Positions 46,047 through 57,127 of a stretch of DNA of 64,000 bases are shown piece by piece; positions within the stretch are counted from its first letter, which is position 1, and the number at the start of each line of letters is the position of its first letter. Below the pieces are notes generated by a model that ran no database searches, had not been told where the DNA came from, and saw nothing but the letters and a program-made list of their open reading frames with translations. The position numbers and the translations under genes are program-made. The DNA comes from Oscarella lobularis (Eukaryota; Porifera; Homoscleromorpha; Homosclerophorida; Oscarellidae): contig NC_089178.1 in the NCBI RefSeq assembly GCF_947507565.1, positions 2,976,001 to 3,040,000 on the forward strand, written 5' to 3'.

Positions 46047-46408
46047 ATGGGTAGCTGTATCTCATGCTGCTTCGGCCGGTAAGATTGGACGCTAAATTCA
46101 CCTAAATCCGCTGCCGCTCCAGTTCCGGCATGTCTACTAGGAAAGAAAACTCCGAGGCCTCGGAAGACGACTCTGAGGAGAGGCCGATAATGTATCAATA
46201 TTCACGGATTAATGCACATAGCACGTATAAAATAGAGAGTAGCTCTTTGAGATCGAGTGCAAATTCGGCGCTTCTTAGGGAAGTCGAAGGGAGGAAGAAG
46301 AATCGTCTCTGGGAATCCGATTTTCCCAAGCGCAATTCCGGAGGACTGAAGACAGACGAGGACTCGGAGACGCTTTACGAATGCACCGGACCTTTGAAGG
46401 TCGTCTAG
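46047..46408 (+). CDS. Small lipid-anchored protein, unknown
   Basis: Two exons: 46047-46079 and 46124-46408, encoding about 106 residues. The N-terminus MGSCISCCFGR has Gly2 and three close Cys residues, a strong dual signal for N-myristoylation and palmitoylation, so it should sit on the inner face of the plasma membrane. ATG 46044 just upstream would spoil Gly2 exposure, hence the choice of 46047. After an acidic Ser/Glu patch come YQYSRI, STYKIE and a terminal LYECTGPLKVV, all possible phosphotyrosine sites. No known domain is present. It could be a membrane-tethered adaptor similar in design to LAT-like or PAG-like proteins, but this is inference from layout only. Confidence 0.6.
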
Positions 46409-46710
46409 AAGAAAGAATAAACATGTCATATAAGGTGTCATAATGTTTGTTCTATGAATAGAAAGGAGACATGAGAATAATCAATCCGATCTTCAAACCT
46501 CAAAGAGCGAAATCGTCGTTGAAATCGAAAAATCGACCAAAACCAAAGTAAGCATTTTTAATTTTTTTGGCTTCGATAAAAAACCAAAGCTGTCGCGAAA
46601 TTTCATACTACAATTGCCCCGACTGACTGATCAACAGACTGACGACTCGATAACTACAAGTAACAACCACCACAGATGTGTCTTACGAGACTAAAACAGT
46701 GTACCGAGTT

Positions 46711-47961
46711 TCACGTTGACCTAACGTTTACGTATCTGCTGGCATCTGATTCAGAATGAGATGTCCACATGCTTCTGCCGCTCATTGGCACGTACCCATC
46801 TTCATCTGTGTCGCTGGCAGTGCTTCTGTGACGAACATCAACATCATTTATTTGTCGTTGTTCGACTGGCTTCAGGTAGCCATCCGCCGTCAACTGATCA
46901 CTTCCAGATGGAGATATATCATCGTAGACTGGCGGCTTTTCAACGGTCGGACGAGATGCTGGCACCCGCCTTTTTGGGCCAGCCTTTGTTATTCTCGGTC
47001 TCGCTCGAGGCTTCGGCGCCACTTTCGGTTTTCTGTCGCTAAGCAAGTCTGGCAAGGATGCGCTTTTCCGTTTCTGTGCATAGGTAAGAGGCGTATTGTA
47101 CATCTGAGGTCTTTCGTCTCCTCTCGCAGCCCCGTTTCGTTGAATGGGAGCCGGAGAAGTTGAAGAAGCGACGACTGGAACGTAGTCGTAGTCATAGTCC
47201 GAGCCATCATTGGAAACTCGTCGTTTCGTATCATCATCATCAGTTGCCGCCTCCTTGCCACAGCCGTTGGCAACAGGTATCGAAACGAGGACGGGTTTAG
47301 GTGATTCCAGTGAATCAGAAGAGATGGTTGCTTTGGCTGAGTGACGACCTCTGGTCAGCAGCAGAAAGATGATTACGGTCACAGCAATACCTGTTGCACA
47401 GGCGAAAATGGCGAGAGGAATAATCAAATGAAGATGCCGGCTATCGCTTTTCTCTTCGCAACTTGTCGGATGTGAACCGGTGGTTAAACTGGGACTTTCC
47501 GTCTCATTTTCTGAGTCGATGTCAAAGGACTCATAGATCAATTCAATGCTTCTTAGTAGTGGTTCGCCTACGAAATCACCGTCAAACGTCAGAATAACAG
47601 GAATCGACAATCTGCTGCGGTTAGACGAATAAAGGCCGTCGAAGCCGTCGATCCAATTGGAATGATGTAATCGTTCGACGGAAGCAGAAGACTGGATTCT
47701 GAGGGAAACGATTGCTCCGCCCCCGGGAGACGATCTCACGCCTGTGCCGTTCTCGTAGAGAACAATGTCGAGGGCAAACCGGGTTCGATTGGCCTCCCCG
47801 CTGACGTTTTCGGCGACGATTCGACAGGCCGCGAACGCGCCGATGGAGTGATTGGCTTGTATGTGTATGGAGACGCGTTCGCGACCGCACGCACTTACGG
47901 TAAGGGCCGCACCAGCGAGAAGGGTGACCCACGCGGCAAAGACGCCCACAAAGCTCGTCAT
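46711..47961 (-). CDS. Intronless single-pass membrane protein with tyrosine-rich tail
   Basis: Single exon of 416 residues on the minus strand. It has a signal peptide (MTSFVGVFAAWVTLLAGAALTVSA), an extracellular part of about 150 residues with several N-glycosylation sites and a final Ser/Thr/Glu stalk with one Cys, and a membrane span near residue 180 (LIIPLAIFACATGIAVTVII). The tail of about 210 residues carries YDYDYVPV, MYNTPL, VYDDI, DGYLKP, EDGYVPM (YxxM, the p85 PI3-kinase site) and YVNV (YxN, the Grb2 site), with proline-rich SH3 ligands (KPKVAPKPRARP). No kinase domain is present. It resembles a docking co-receptor phosphorylated by another kinase. I recognise no extracellular domain, though short strands with LYENGTG suggest a beta-sandwich. 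Confidence 0.75.
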   Translation of the reverse strand: MTSFVGVFAAWVTLLAGAALTVSACGRERVSIHIQANHSIGAFAACRIVAENVSGEANRTRFALDIVLYENGTGVRSSPGGGAIVSLRIQSSASVERLHHSNWIDGFDGLYSSNRSRLSIPVILTFDGDFVGEPLLRSIELIYESFDIDSENETESPSLTTGSHPTSCEEKSDSRHLHLIIPLAIFACATGIAVTVIIFLLLTRGRHSAKATISSDSLESPKPVLVSIPVANGCGKEAATDDDDTKRRVSNDGSDYDYDYVPVVASSTSPAPIQRNGAARGDERPQMYNTPLTYAQKRKSASLPDLLSDRKPKVAPKPRARPRITKAGPKRRVPASRPTVEKPPVYDDISPSGSDQLTADGYLKPVEQRQINDVDVRHRSTASDTDEDGYVPMSGRSMWTSHSESDASRYVNVRST

Positions 47962-48278
47962 CGTCGCTTTATTTTTAGATTGGCGTATTCGGCTGGGTTC
48001 GTCGCTCCTTTTTGTCGACTAAATTGCTCTGTTCGAGTACAGGAAGTGCAAATGACGACAGAGCGAAAGGTGAGAACTTATAACGGTAAGGACGATTAAT
48101 TATTAATGCGCTCGTACGCCAGAAATAAATTGACCTCGCTGTCTAAATAGATAATCGGCGGTTGACTGTAGTGGTTTAGGGCGTTTTCAGGGAAGGGGGA
48201 AGGAAGCAGAATCTGCCAAACAAAAAAACCACTTCCGGGTTTGATCGAACTGCGATATCAACTACCCCTGTCTACAAA

Positions 48279-50907
48279 ATGGCGGACGCTCTCTCTTTGC
48301 TTCGCCAGTACAACATGCAGAAAAAACCGATCGTCGACAGCGACGATCAGATCGTGTTTGATCAGTTTGCCTTTCCGAAAGTGGCGAAGACGAACTACTT
48401 GATCTACAAGTGAGTTCTCGCTTCGAATCCCGCTGCACGATCGCTATCTTCGCTTTTAGAACGGGCAAAGACGGACTCGCCAAGGACTACTACACGCTCG
48501 AATCGCTTCTCTTTCTTCTCAAAAACGTCGCTCTCTCCTATCCGCTCTACGTGCAAAGAGCCGTCGTAAGTTTGTAAATGCACACCTTGATAAGACGGAA
48601 ATTGCACGTGCCTTATAGTTAATTAATTTAAAAGTTTGCTAGCACTACTATTATCTTGGATTTAGGCACAAAAAATTCCTGTTGTTCGACTTCCTGATAG
48701 AAGGGTAGGATTTGCGTAGAAAGTCAGATTTTTTTTCAGGAGTTCCTTTCATTAGGGTGTGTTGTCATATCTAAATGGAGAAGTTGGTAGGGACGAGTTT
48801 CTCGTTATTTGTATATGCGAGGATCAATTAAAATGTAGATAGCTCACCGAGCGTCGATAAGAGCGCTCCGTTGGAACTCGGTGTCCAGCGATCGGCTTCC
48901 GTGGGTAAAGCTGTCAAGAGGCCACCTGAGACCGAAGAAGATTCAACAGCAAAAAAACAACGATTGGAGGAAAGCGATTAGAAACAACAAGCGTTCTCTG
49001 AGACGTTATATCGTCTATAGGAACAAGAGGCTAAGATGAAATTGGATAGGGAGAGGCTAGCTGCCAAATTGGATGCTCCCAAGCAGAACGAATTGCTCAC
49101 TGACAAACTGAGGTGACGAAGGAGTTCACAAAGGAATTCTCTAATGCGGTTTTAGATCGCTGAGCGAAGCTTTGCCCGTCGAGAAAATCGCTGCAATAAA
49201 AGCGATGCGTCTGGCGAAGAAGAGAGCGACTGTCAAGGCGGCAGACAATGAAATGGTTACGACAGACATCTCCAAACCGGTGAGACGTTCCAAGAGAGAC
49301 GATCGACTCTGTTTTCATTTCATAGCTGAATAGGAAGAGAGGACCTTTCTGACTGCCGACACCGCGGTGACGCACGATATTCTGAGTCGGGAAAGACTTC
49401 GTCACACGAGAAAATCCGTTCTACACAGCACCGGAAAGGCAAGAAGAAGAAATTCGAGCTCTTGGGTATTCCCTTATCGTGATATGGATCTCCTTTCGTA
49501 GAATTTTAGCAACGTTTTGGCTGTGCTGTCGTCTGTTTATGCGCGAGAGGACGGAGCAAAGAAACGCGGATCTTCCGCTCATAACGTACATTGGATTTCA
49601 TTTCTCTCTTATTGCGTTCTGACTTCTTATGTTAGGAATCCGGTCGAGAATCGAAATCCGCTCCTGTAGCATACAACCGATATGATCAGGAACGATTTGG
49701 AACGAGGGAAGGTCAGTCAATACAATTCCTTTTTTTATGGCTCAGTGACGTAATTATTCCACAGAAACGGCCGAAGGTTTCACTATTGACACAATGGGCA
49801 CGTATCACGGACTCTCACTCAAATCAGTGACAGTAAGTCGGAAGACTTTTTAAGACATTCTTGCCTTGAATTTTTTCTCCTAGGAAAAGGCAGCAAAAGT
49901 GCAGCAAAAGTCGTCGTCGGCGGCGGCGGCGGCGGCGGTGGCGGCACGCGCTCCCGCATCGGGGCATGAAAAACCACCGCCGTCACAAGGTGAATGCGTT
50001 CCATGGCTGTTTTTTTTATCTTTACGTTTTCTTTAGCTCGTTCCAGAAGCGTCCCACACGCCAAGTCCCCGACTTTGCCCAAGAAAGAATCGCGAACGCC
50101 CATCGTGATCATTCCAGCCGCCGTGACGTCGCTACTCACCATGTACAACGTTCGAGACTTCCTCCAGGATTATAGGTGCCTTTGGCTTTGCGCGCGCGGA
50201 GACCTTATACGCACTGACGAAACGTTTTAGATTTGTTTCCGTCGAGGAAAAGAAACACGCCGGAGCAAAACGAGAAGTAGATGTTATGATACAGAGAAAG
50301 AAAGCAAACGGCAGCACAGTTTTGTATCGAGTTGTTGATAATCCAATGAAATTATCGTCATCAGAATGGTGAGAAATTCACCCCCAGTCATATCCAGTTT
50401 TAGTTACTAGTCTACATTGCGCAGGGAGCGGGTTGTAGCTGTTTTTGTTCACGGTCCCGCTTGGCAGTTCAAGGGTTGGCCTTGGCTAACTGCCGACGGA
50501 TCTCCCGTAGATATCTTTGCTAAAGGTAGTCTTATTAATAGGCATTATTTTTTCAAGCGCAATCGTATCTGTAGTTCAAGCGTTTCATTTGAAATTTGAG
50601 GGATTTAAAACCGATCTTAATGTTCAGAAATGGAATGTGCAGCTAATAGAGGTAGGTCAATTTACTCGTCCGGTTTTCTTTCTTTTTAACTTGTGAAAAA
50701 CTTGTAGATCTCAAGGACGAAACGGCATCTCGACTACGCGGCGGTGCTTCAGTTCTGGCAGATAACCGAGAGGTAAGACCGCGTTCCTGGCATGATTTAG
50801 GGGTGGGTGAACTAAAAGGGCACTGTTGTATTTCAACAACACCCTCGCACGCGCTCGTTTTTTTATTCAGATTCATTGCGAAAAGTTTTCCCCAACTTCA
50901 CTACTGA
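48279..50907 (+). CDS. CDC73: Parafibromin, PAF1 complex subunit
   Basis: About 14 exons, from ATG 48279 ([12 protein letters not shown]) to TGA 50905-50907. The first two exons (48279-48409, 48460-48565) and the [20 protein letters not shown] block match the N-terminal domain. A nuclear-localisation-like KKQRLEE and the [24 protein letters not shown] and [12 protein letters not shown] blocks follow. The C-terminal Ras-like domain starts at [16 protein letters not shown] and ends [22 protein letters not shown]...[14 protein letters not shown]. The PAF1 complex works with elongating RNA polymerase II. The intron after 49438 has a GC donor (AAG|GCAAGA). Around 48979-48981 the exon after SDKSAPLE runs into an in-frame TAG with no GT or GC donor in the needed phase, so that junction is unresolved. 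Confidence 0.92.
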
Positions 50908-51291
50908 AGCTGAAATTTTTGGGGGGGTGGACAGCAGTTTGATCTATGATCTGCTCTACGTTTTATTAAGAAAACTAGATGTGATCGATTACAGACACCT
51001 AAGATTGTTCATATATCTCTTATACAAGTAGATACGTTGCTCCGTATTGTCGCTGAGACACGAGATTCAATTGTTCAACAATCACAGCCGTGTGTATGTC
51101 CTCAAGACGGAACGATCTCGCCTGACCGTTTAGCAACCCGCCTTCATCGCATATCTAAAACTCTACATTCTGGCATCTCTTCCAAACGAAAACGCGGGAG
51201 CTCGTTTTTTGCTAAGATGCATATAAGGATCATAGTCTCCCGGACCAGGTTTGTCTAAAAATGAATTCCAGCACATTCATTGACTAAATTT
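50908..51291. other. Convergent 3' spacer, nothing recognised
   Basis: This lies between the 3' ends of CDC73 (plus) and the SHIPPO-repeat gene (minus). A plus-strand open frame at 51037-51258 has no supporting features. Confidence 0.5.
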
Positions 51292-52191
51292 TTATTTGGT
51301 CCAACCTCTAGTAAGCGTTGTCATTGTCCACAAATGCCGACTGGCTGGTATAGTCCCGCCACAGAAAGTCCACGCCGCTGGTCGCCGTGCAGCGTATTCT
51401 TGCGAGCATTCCCTGCGGTACGTATTGGGCGAGGGTTCCTTCTCAGAACCTGCAACGATGACGCGGTTGATTGACTCGTTTCTTTTAGTATTCAAGACCA
51501 ACCTGGTTTTACGATTGAAAACGGCCGTCTTTTTTGAATTGAAAAGGCCGGATGTTGAGTACCGACGATGACGTAATGACCCAAAACTTCCGGCATGTTG
51601 TAGCTGTTCGGTCCGGGCCACTAAACGCGAGTCCAATGCTCGAGAGAGAGAAAAAAACCACGTCGAAGGTGAGCATTCGTACCGCGCTCTCGTAGTCGCA
51701 TTTTCGCGTCCAAACGTCGTCGTTTGCAAAGTATTCGGTCGACCACGCCCTCCTTCCGCCACCCTCTAACGCGAGAAATTCTTCAAACGACTGTTGATTC
51801 TCTCCCCGCGCACCTTTGCTCGCTGGCTTCTTTCCCATCGTATAAGCGGGCGTAGATCGTTTCATCGGCGCCTTGTCGGCGGGCGGCGAATACGTACAAG
51901 GCGTCGGTCCCGACAAATCAAAACGAATGGGTGGGCGTGACTCGATGCACTCGTCCAAGCCTGCATATGTTCGTCGTTCTTTTCGTCGCGCGCAACTCTA
52001 TACGATTGTTCTATACCCATAATTTTTGTATGTTTTCGCTCCTCGTAGTAGTGATTCGACGGTCGACGCCGCGGCGGCGGCCAGCTTCGCCCGTTGCGCG
52101 CTAGTCTCGACTGAAACCCTAGTCCGCTCGATTTCTGACGACTCAGCGACGATATTTCGTCGTTTTGCAAGCGAGATATCGAAATTTCCAT
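51292..52191 (-). CDS. SHIPPO-repeat (ODF3/CIMAP-type) ciliary protein
   Basis: Four exons on the minus strand, from ATG 52191 (MEISISRLQNDE) to TAA 51292. The 56-bp first intron removes a GTATAG...CAG segment and joins HTKIMG to LDECIES in phase 1. The protein of about 220 residues carries short proline-glycine repeats with the STPGR/SHIPPO pattern: SGPTPCTYSPP with TPAYTMGKKP, WPGPNSYNMPEVLG with HPAFSI, and a weaker EPSPNTYRRE. Such repeats occur in ODF3, CIMAP and STPG proteins, which line sperm-tail and ciliary microtubules. Sponge choanocytes and larvae are flagellated, so the role fits. Which family member is unclear because the protein is short. It is tandem with the uridine-cytidine kinase gene, 69 bp downstream of its stop. 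Confidence 0.72.
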
Positions 52192-52260
52192 AGTGCAGTG
52201 GAACCGCGGTAAACAAAAAGCCGTAACTAAAGAGAAGTCGGACGCACGTGACGTCATTAA

Positions 52261-53335
52261 CTAATGCGGGCGTGTCGGCTCGCCCGGATCTGATGTAGAT
52301 GGGGTTCGGCTTCGCGCCACCGATATCGATACGCGCCGTTTTCGTTCGCCCGTTTGAACAATGTCCCGAATGTGATCAGCTATTAGATCAATTGCAACTA
52401 ATAAGAGAGAGAGAAACGTTTAGAGAGGAAAGAAGGTGGGGGACTGAACTGTATACTGGTGTTGTCTCTTCCTCTGGGAATAATGACGTCAGCGTGCTTT
52501 TTTGTCTGAAAAATCTTTAGAGGTCAAAAGGCAACGCGTAAACGCCTCTTACGTACAGGTAAGGTAAAGTCTTCGAAGGCTGGCTTTACCAACTCGATAT
52601 ATTGATCCAATACCTGTTCTAGATTTCGGCCACGTGTCTGAACGTCTCTCAGAACTAAGGGTCGGAATCGTTAAAAAGAAACGTGGACGAAGATGAAGAG
52701 GTTCCTACCTCTTCGAGCTAGTCTCGTGTCACTGTCCACATCGACAAACAGCTTCATGTCTAACATGTTGCGAACTTCGGACGAGTAAAGAACAAGAATG
52801 CCTTCGAATAGAACAACGCGAACGTCAAAGATCGTCTGCAAATTAGTCGTTCTGCAACAAGAAAATTCGTCATCAATATTTTTCACAACGAAAATCAATA
52901 GTACTTTGCATTGGCTGTGTCATCATAGATTGGCACTTGAACTCGCTGCTGCCCGGCTGATATCGTCTGCAACGTCTTTATCATTAATTCTTCGTCGAAG
53001 GTATCTGCAAAGTGTGTTCGGAGATCAGTGAGCTGCGGAACCGGAAGTCTGACCTGGATGATCGAAGTTGTAATTTCCCTCAGATGCCTGCTGCGTTTCC
53101 TCCGCATTCAGCTCCTTGTAGAACGAATCCTGATGCAGAATGCACACGTTTCGCGCCTCGACGCCCTTCTTCTCGAGCAGGCGGATTATCTCGTCGCAAA
53201 CGGATTTCTGATCGTCTCGCGTCAATTCTTCGCAACCCGTGTATTTTCGATTACCCGTCCGGAACCCGTTCCTCCCGTGACGCCAATGAGAAACGGTTCC
53301 TGTGACTGTCGTAGCGATCTTCCCTTGTCGGCCAT
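52261..53335 (-). CDS. UCK: Uridine-cytidine kinase
   Basis: About seven exons on the minus strand, from ATG 53335 ([19 protein letters not shown]) to TAG 52261. The enzyme phosphorylates uridine and cytidine in pyrimidine salvage. Family blocks: [106 protein letters not shown]. The P-loop spans the first intron; the only canonical donor yields GGTGSGR joined to KSVC instead of GGTASGKSSVC, so the usual Gly-Lys-Ser reads Gly-Arg-Lys-Ser. Either the splice differs or the loop is altered. The C-terminal 30 residues are basic and unlike vertebrate UCK. The start sits 249 bp from the divergent ERAL1 gene. Confidence 0.9.
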
Positions 53336-53584
53336 GTGTGATACGGGCGTCGAGCTAGTCGAATCAGGATGTCTGCTTCCTTTCGTCTCTTTCTTTTTCC
53401 TTTGTCTCGAAGGTAAGCCTCTTTTCTGTCTTTTTAACACACTTGGAATATTTTTCTAGAGTTTGTCGACGGGGATTCCGCGCTGGATCGAAATGGAGAT
53501 CTTCCGCGGCCCTTTGCGACCAACTCGACTGGTCCGGTAAGGAAATTTTGCGCTGCTCTCTTTGCAAAAATCCTGCGGTTTTGT

Positions 53585-54988
53585 ATGCTAGCGTTTATGT
53601 TCGGTGACGATTTGCAAAAACCCGTTCAGCAGCCGAATTCCCCGAAATTGCTCAAAGTAGCAATAGTGGGGCTTCCCAACACCGGAAAATCAACTCTCGT
53701 CAATAGCCTCTCGGGACAAAAAGTATTATCGCCGATTGGTAAAAATATTTTAAAATTGTTACTCATTCAATTTAGGTAGCTATTGTGTCTGACAAGTGCC
53801 AGACAACGAGAGAGTCCGCAATTACAATTTTAACAGAAGAAAGCAACCAGATTGTATAGAAAATTTAGCATATGTATATCCTCAACTGAACGCCACAGAC
53901 TGCTTTCTTGTTTAGGTTCTTATTGATACTCCCGGTGTGGTTCCATTCCACTATGGCAGAAAACTCAAGATGCCACATTCTCTTATGACCGGTGCTAAAG
54001 ATTCTTTGCTAGACGTTGATTTGGGTATTCTACTCTTAATGATACACTCGTTTCACAATCCTTTTCTGTAGCTCTAGTTTTGGTTGACGCCAGCAATAAG
54101 CGGCATCAGATAGACCTTGGTAAAGACGTAATGGGACTTCTTAAAGAGAACAGTCATCTACCCTCTGTTCTTGTCCTTAATAAGGTTTGCCTCTGCACTT
54201 GGAGGTCCTCCTCTCTTTATTAATGGGGTGTCTAGGTTGACGTTGTTAGGCAGAAAAGTCGTCTGTTACTTTCAATCGAGGCTCTGACGCGTGGTGCTTT
54301 AGCTCCAAAGCTCTTAGCAACTGAAACAGGCATCAAATTTGCCAAAGAAAGAGAAACAGGGTTGCAGTCTGGGAGTCAGGAAGAGGAAACAGGCTGGCCT
54401 CGTTTTAGCGAAGTCATGATGGTGTCGGCTACAACAGGAGAGGGTGTAAATACGCTAAAGGTATTTATGACACTTAATGTGTTTTAATAATTACAGAGGC
54501 TTGATTTTTTCAGGAGTTTTTGTTTGACTTGGCGTATCCTTCCGATTGGCTGTATCCTGGAGGTAGAAAGACGATATCTTCTCCAAGTAAGATTGTTGCA
54601 GACGTGATACGGGAGAAGTTGCTTGTGCACCTGTACCACGAGTTGCCATACGTTGTGAAACAGGTGCTGTGATTAATTGATTTCGATTTCATTCATTCAT
54701 TTATTCATTTCTCATGTTGTTACAGGAAACGATGTGGTTGTCGCGACAAGAGGGCGTTCTTCACATACATCAGGCTCTCAATTGCAACAAGGAGAGTCAA
54801 AAGGTAATTTGCTTGACCCTGTTTTGATTAGCGTAGACACCCGACCGTTTCAGTCGATAATCATCGGGCCAAGAGGACGTACAATACAAAATATCACTGC
54901 TGAAGCGCAGGTTGATTTAGAACTGGCGTTACAGTGTCCTGTAGAACTTAAACTCTTTGTGCGCGTTGATAAAAACTTGAAGCGATGA
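53585..54988 (+). CDS. ERAL1: Era-like GTPase of mitochondria (ERAL1)
   Basis: Eight exons. I start at ATG 53585 (MLAFMFGDDLQKP); an upstream exon giving a mitochondrial presequence is possible, and a candidate lies at 53493-53537, but its phase does not join. G1 is GLPNTGKSTL, the switch block is CQTTRESAI, G3 is DTPGVVPF, and G4 is LNKVD. The middle domain has an insert (TRGALAPKLLATETG) and the WPRFSEVMMVSATTGEGV motif. The C-terminal KH domain (SIIIGPRGRTIQNITAEA, exon about 54854-54988) binds 3' ends of small-subunit rRNA. ERAL1 chaperones assembly of the mitochondrial small ribosomal subunit. A decayed piece of its final exons is repeated at about 57538-57710. Confidence 0.9.
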
Positions 54989-55393
54989 AACAGTAGACAC
55001 TGAGTAACATCTGAGCTCTTCACACTCAGCGCCTGTACAGCTGTTGGGCCACGTTTTCCAAAGCTGCTAATATCTATCGAATTGAATTAACGCGCGTGAT
55101 TATATCTCGAATTGAGTTCGTGTTCGTTACTCGATCGCCTCCCTAGAATTATCGCTTGCGACTCTACGCTCCTGTGTGCTGTAGTCCGTAGCAACCTCCG
55201 CCGCAATCTAAGGTACATCTCTAGAAACTACTCTACCCGGGGCCCTCGCGGTATATTGCGTCACGCGGCATTCTGCGGGTTTTTTTGGCGTGCTCACGCG
55301 CGAAAAGCTAGGGGGCTGGCCACTCGATCGCGGAACTCTACGTACAGTACGTGTTGGTTTTATACTGCGACGTGCTTTCTAATTGTAGTCAAA

Positions 55394-56104
55394 ATGGACG
55401 AACGAATTCGTGAACTAAAAAACTACCGAAAAGAGGACCATCCCTTGACAGCATTTGCCAATGGCGTAGAAGTGAAGCTGGCCCGTGAAAGAGGAAAAAG
55501 GCAATTTCAACGAAAAAAGCCAAATCTAGTCAACGATGAACTGCTTGAAGAGCAACTAAAGCCAGACGAAACGATGCACTTCAAAATAATATGGAAAATG
55601 TTGGAATCACTGCTATCGGGCGTAGAAGCTTTCCCAGAAAAAGTTCTCAAGCTTTTGATTGCGAAGTTGGCAAAAGCGGCCAACTGTTCTGTATACGAAA
55701 GTACGCGAAAACTCAAAGTTTGCCGGCACTATGACGATAAGTATTTGAATACAGAAAGTTCAGAACTTCCTCAAAAGGAAAGGAAAGACAAAGACGAACG
55801 CGACGACAGCAACGTGGAAGACTTGAAAAAGGAGGAGAAGGAGGAGGAAGAAGAAGAGAAGGGCTGCGTTAGTGAAGTATTTGTAATACACAGAGTTTTC
55901 TTTTTTCAACTTTTGCGCTTCAATCCTACAGCCGCAATCGCTGACGACAGCCTCAAGCGGTACGTTATTGAAATTCTCGGACTGCCAGGGTGATGTGGGT
56001 GACGTGTCAGCAAGCAAAGATGAGGTAAGTAAGATACAGCTACGGCCGTGAGTCCGGATGTGAAGCTTAATTATGATTAGGAAAATGAGATTGCTGAAGA
56101 CAGA

Positions 56105-56158
<54 letters not shown>

Positions 56159-57127
56159 TCGTCAGGAGGCTCAACTACCAGTTCCAACACAGATGACGTA
56201 TGTTTTCAACTGGGTTGTACACAAGAGGATAACGTTAATCAGCCTCCTCAAAATGAACCGCCGTCTGTTGTTGGCGACAGGGATTCCCTGCCAATAACTA
56301 TTGCCTCTATGGTATACAATTACTTAATGGCATATGATAGATAGTGTTACTGGTCTTTAGTCTGCTAGCACTGAAGACTTTTCTGAGGCAACCATGGGAG
56401 CTGCAGCAATTTCTCAAACGAGTTCAGGTGTGAGAAATAAACCAGTTAAGATACTAAATTTTTAGCTTGTTTTACGCAGATGATTGCTATAGAAATTCAT
56501 ACAAGAAAAGCGACCATCGTCAATTGGTTTTCCAACCTTCTGACATATGTCCGGAGAAACGTCATATGAATCAAGCAAAGGCAGAGAAGAATGAGCAGCA
56601 GGAACCTGCCACACGTAAGCGTCGTAGACTTTATGACGCGCTCACTACATTAGTTTGCTTCCGGGCCAGATCCAGACCCAACCAGCGCTGTGAGCTTGCA
56701 TACCAGCAATTTTTCACCGACTTCGCAGGCAAACGTTACTCAGCAACCGCGGTTTTTCTCCGTGCCACGTAAGGCATCTCTTCGTGATGGTTCTGATTCT
56801 GACTCAATGGCGGCGGCCATTCCCGGGCGGCGAGCTCAGGGAACAACCGGTATACGGCCGTTCATCAGCGAGTCCCTGGCTGAAGTGAAGGACTTGAAGG
56901 TCAAGTCTCAACGTGAAATCGCTCAAGATGACCGTAGTCTTAGCGAAAGCGAAATCGAATATGAAAAGAGTCTGGCAAACGAATCTGCCAAACTTATCCA
57001 GAAAATAATTTCCGAGGGAGACACTGCTGGCTCACGTTGTATTCCGGACTCGGACAGGCGTGAATTCTACTCAAAGACCAGCTCCAACTGCTTTTCAGGT
57101 AGGATGGGTCATCAATATTCGATTTGA
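55394..57127 (+). CDS. Unknown charged protein, duplicated gene copy 1
   Basis: Six or seven exons. It starts at ATG 55394 (MDERIRELKNYRKEDHPLT); the frame is open upstream to 55112, so a longer head cannot be excluded. Exon 1 has a helical region (FKIIWKMLESLLSGVEAFPEKVLKL) and a Glu/Lys coiled stretch. It joins in phase 0 to GDVGDVSASKDE, then an exon with 18 Thr codons ((ACG)18, 56105-56158), then Ser/Gln-rich disordered parts. The last exon (about 56678-57127) includes DLKVKSQREIAQDDRSLSES. A later, shifted frame reads FQVGWVINIRFDQRLIKIHF, homologous to the end of copy 2, so this copy probably has a frameshift or unrecognised splice near 57065-57110. No known domain is seen; the first 130 residues are the best target for fold search. 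Confidence 0.5.
56105..56158 (+). repeat. (ACG)18 coding run, poly-Thr
   Basis: Eighteen perfect ACG units in frame, giving an 18-residue threonine tract in the duplicated unknown gene. It is the second long poly-Thr tract in the window, with a different codon from that in RRP9. Confidence 0.93.

Noticed and set aside
51037-51258. Plus-strand open frame after CDC73
   Set aside because: Lies in the convergent 3' spacer and shows no protein features.
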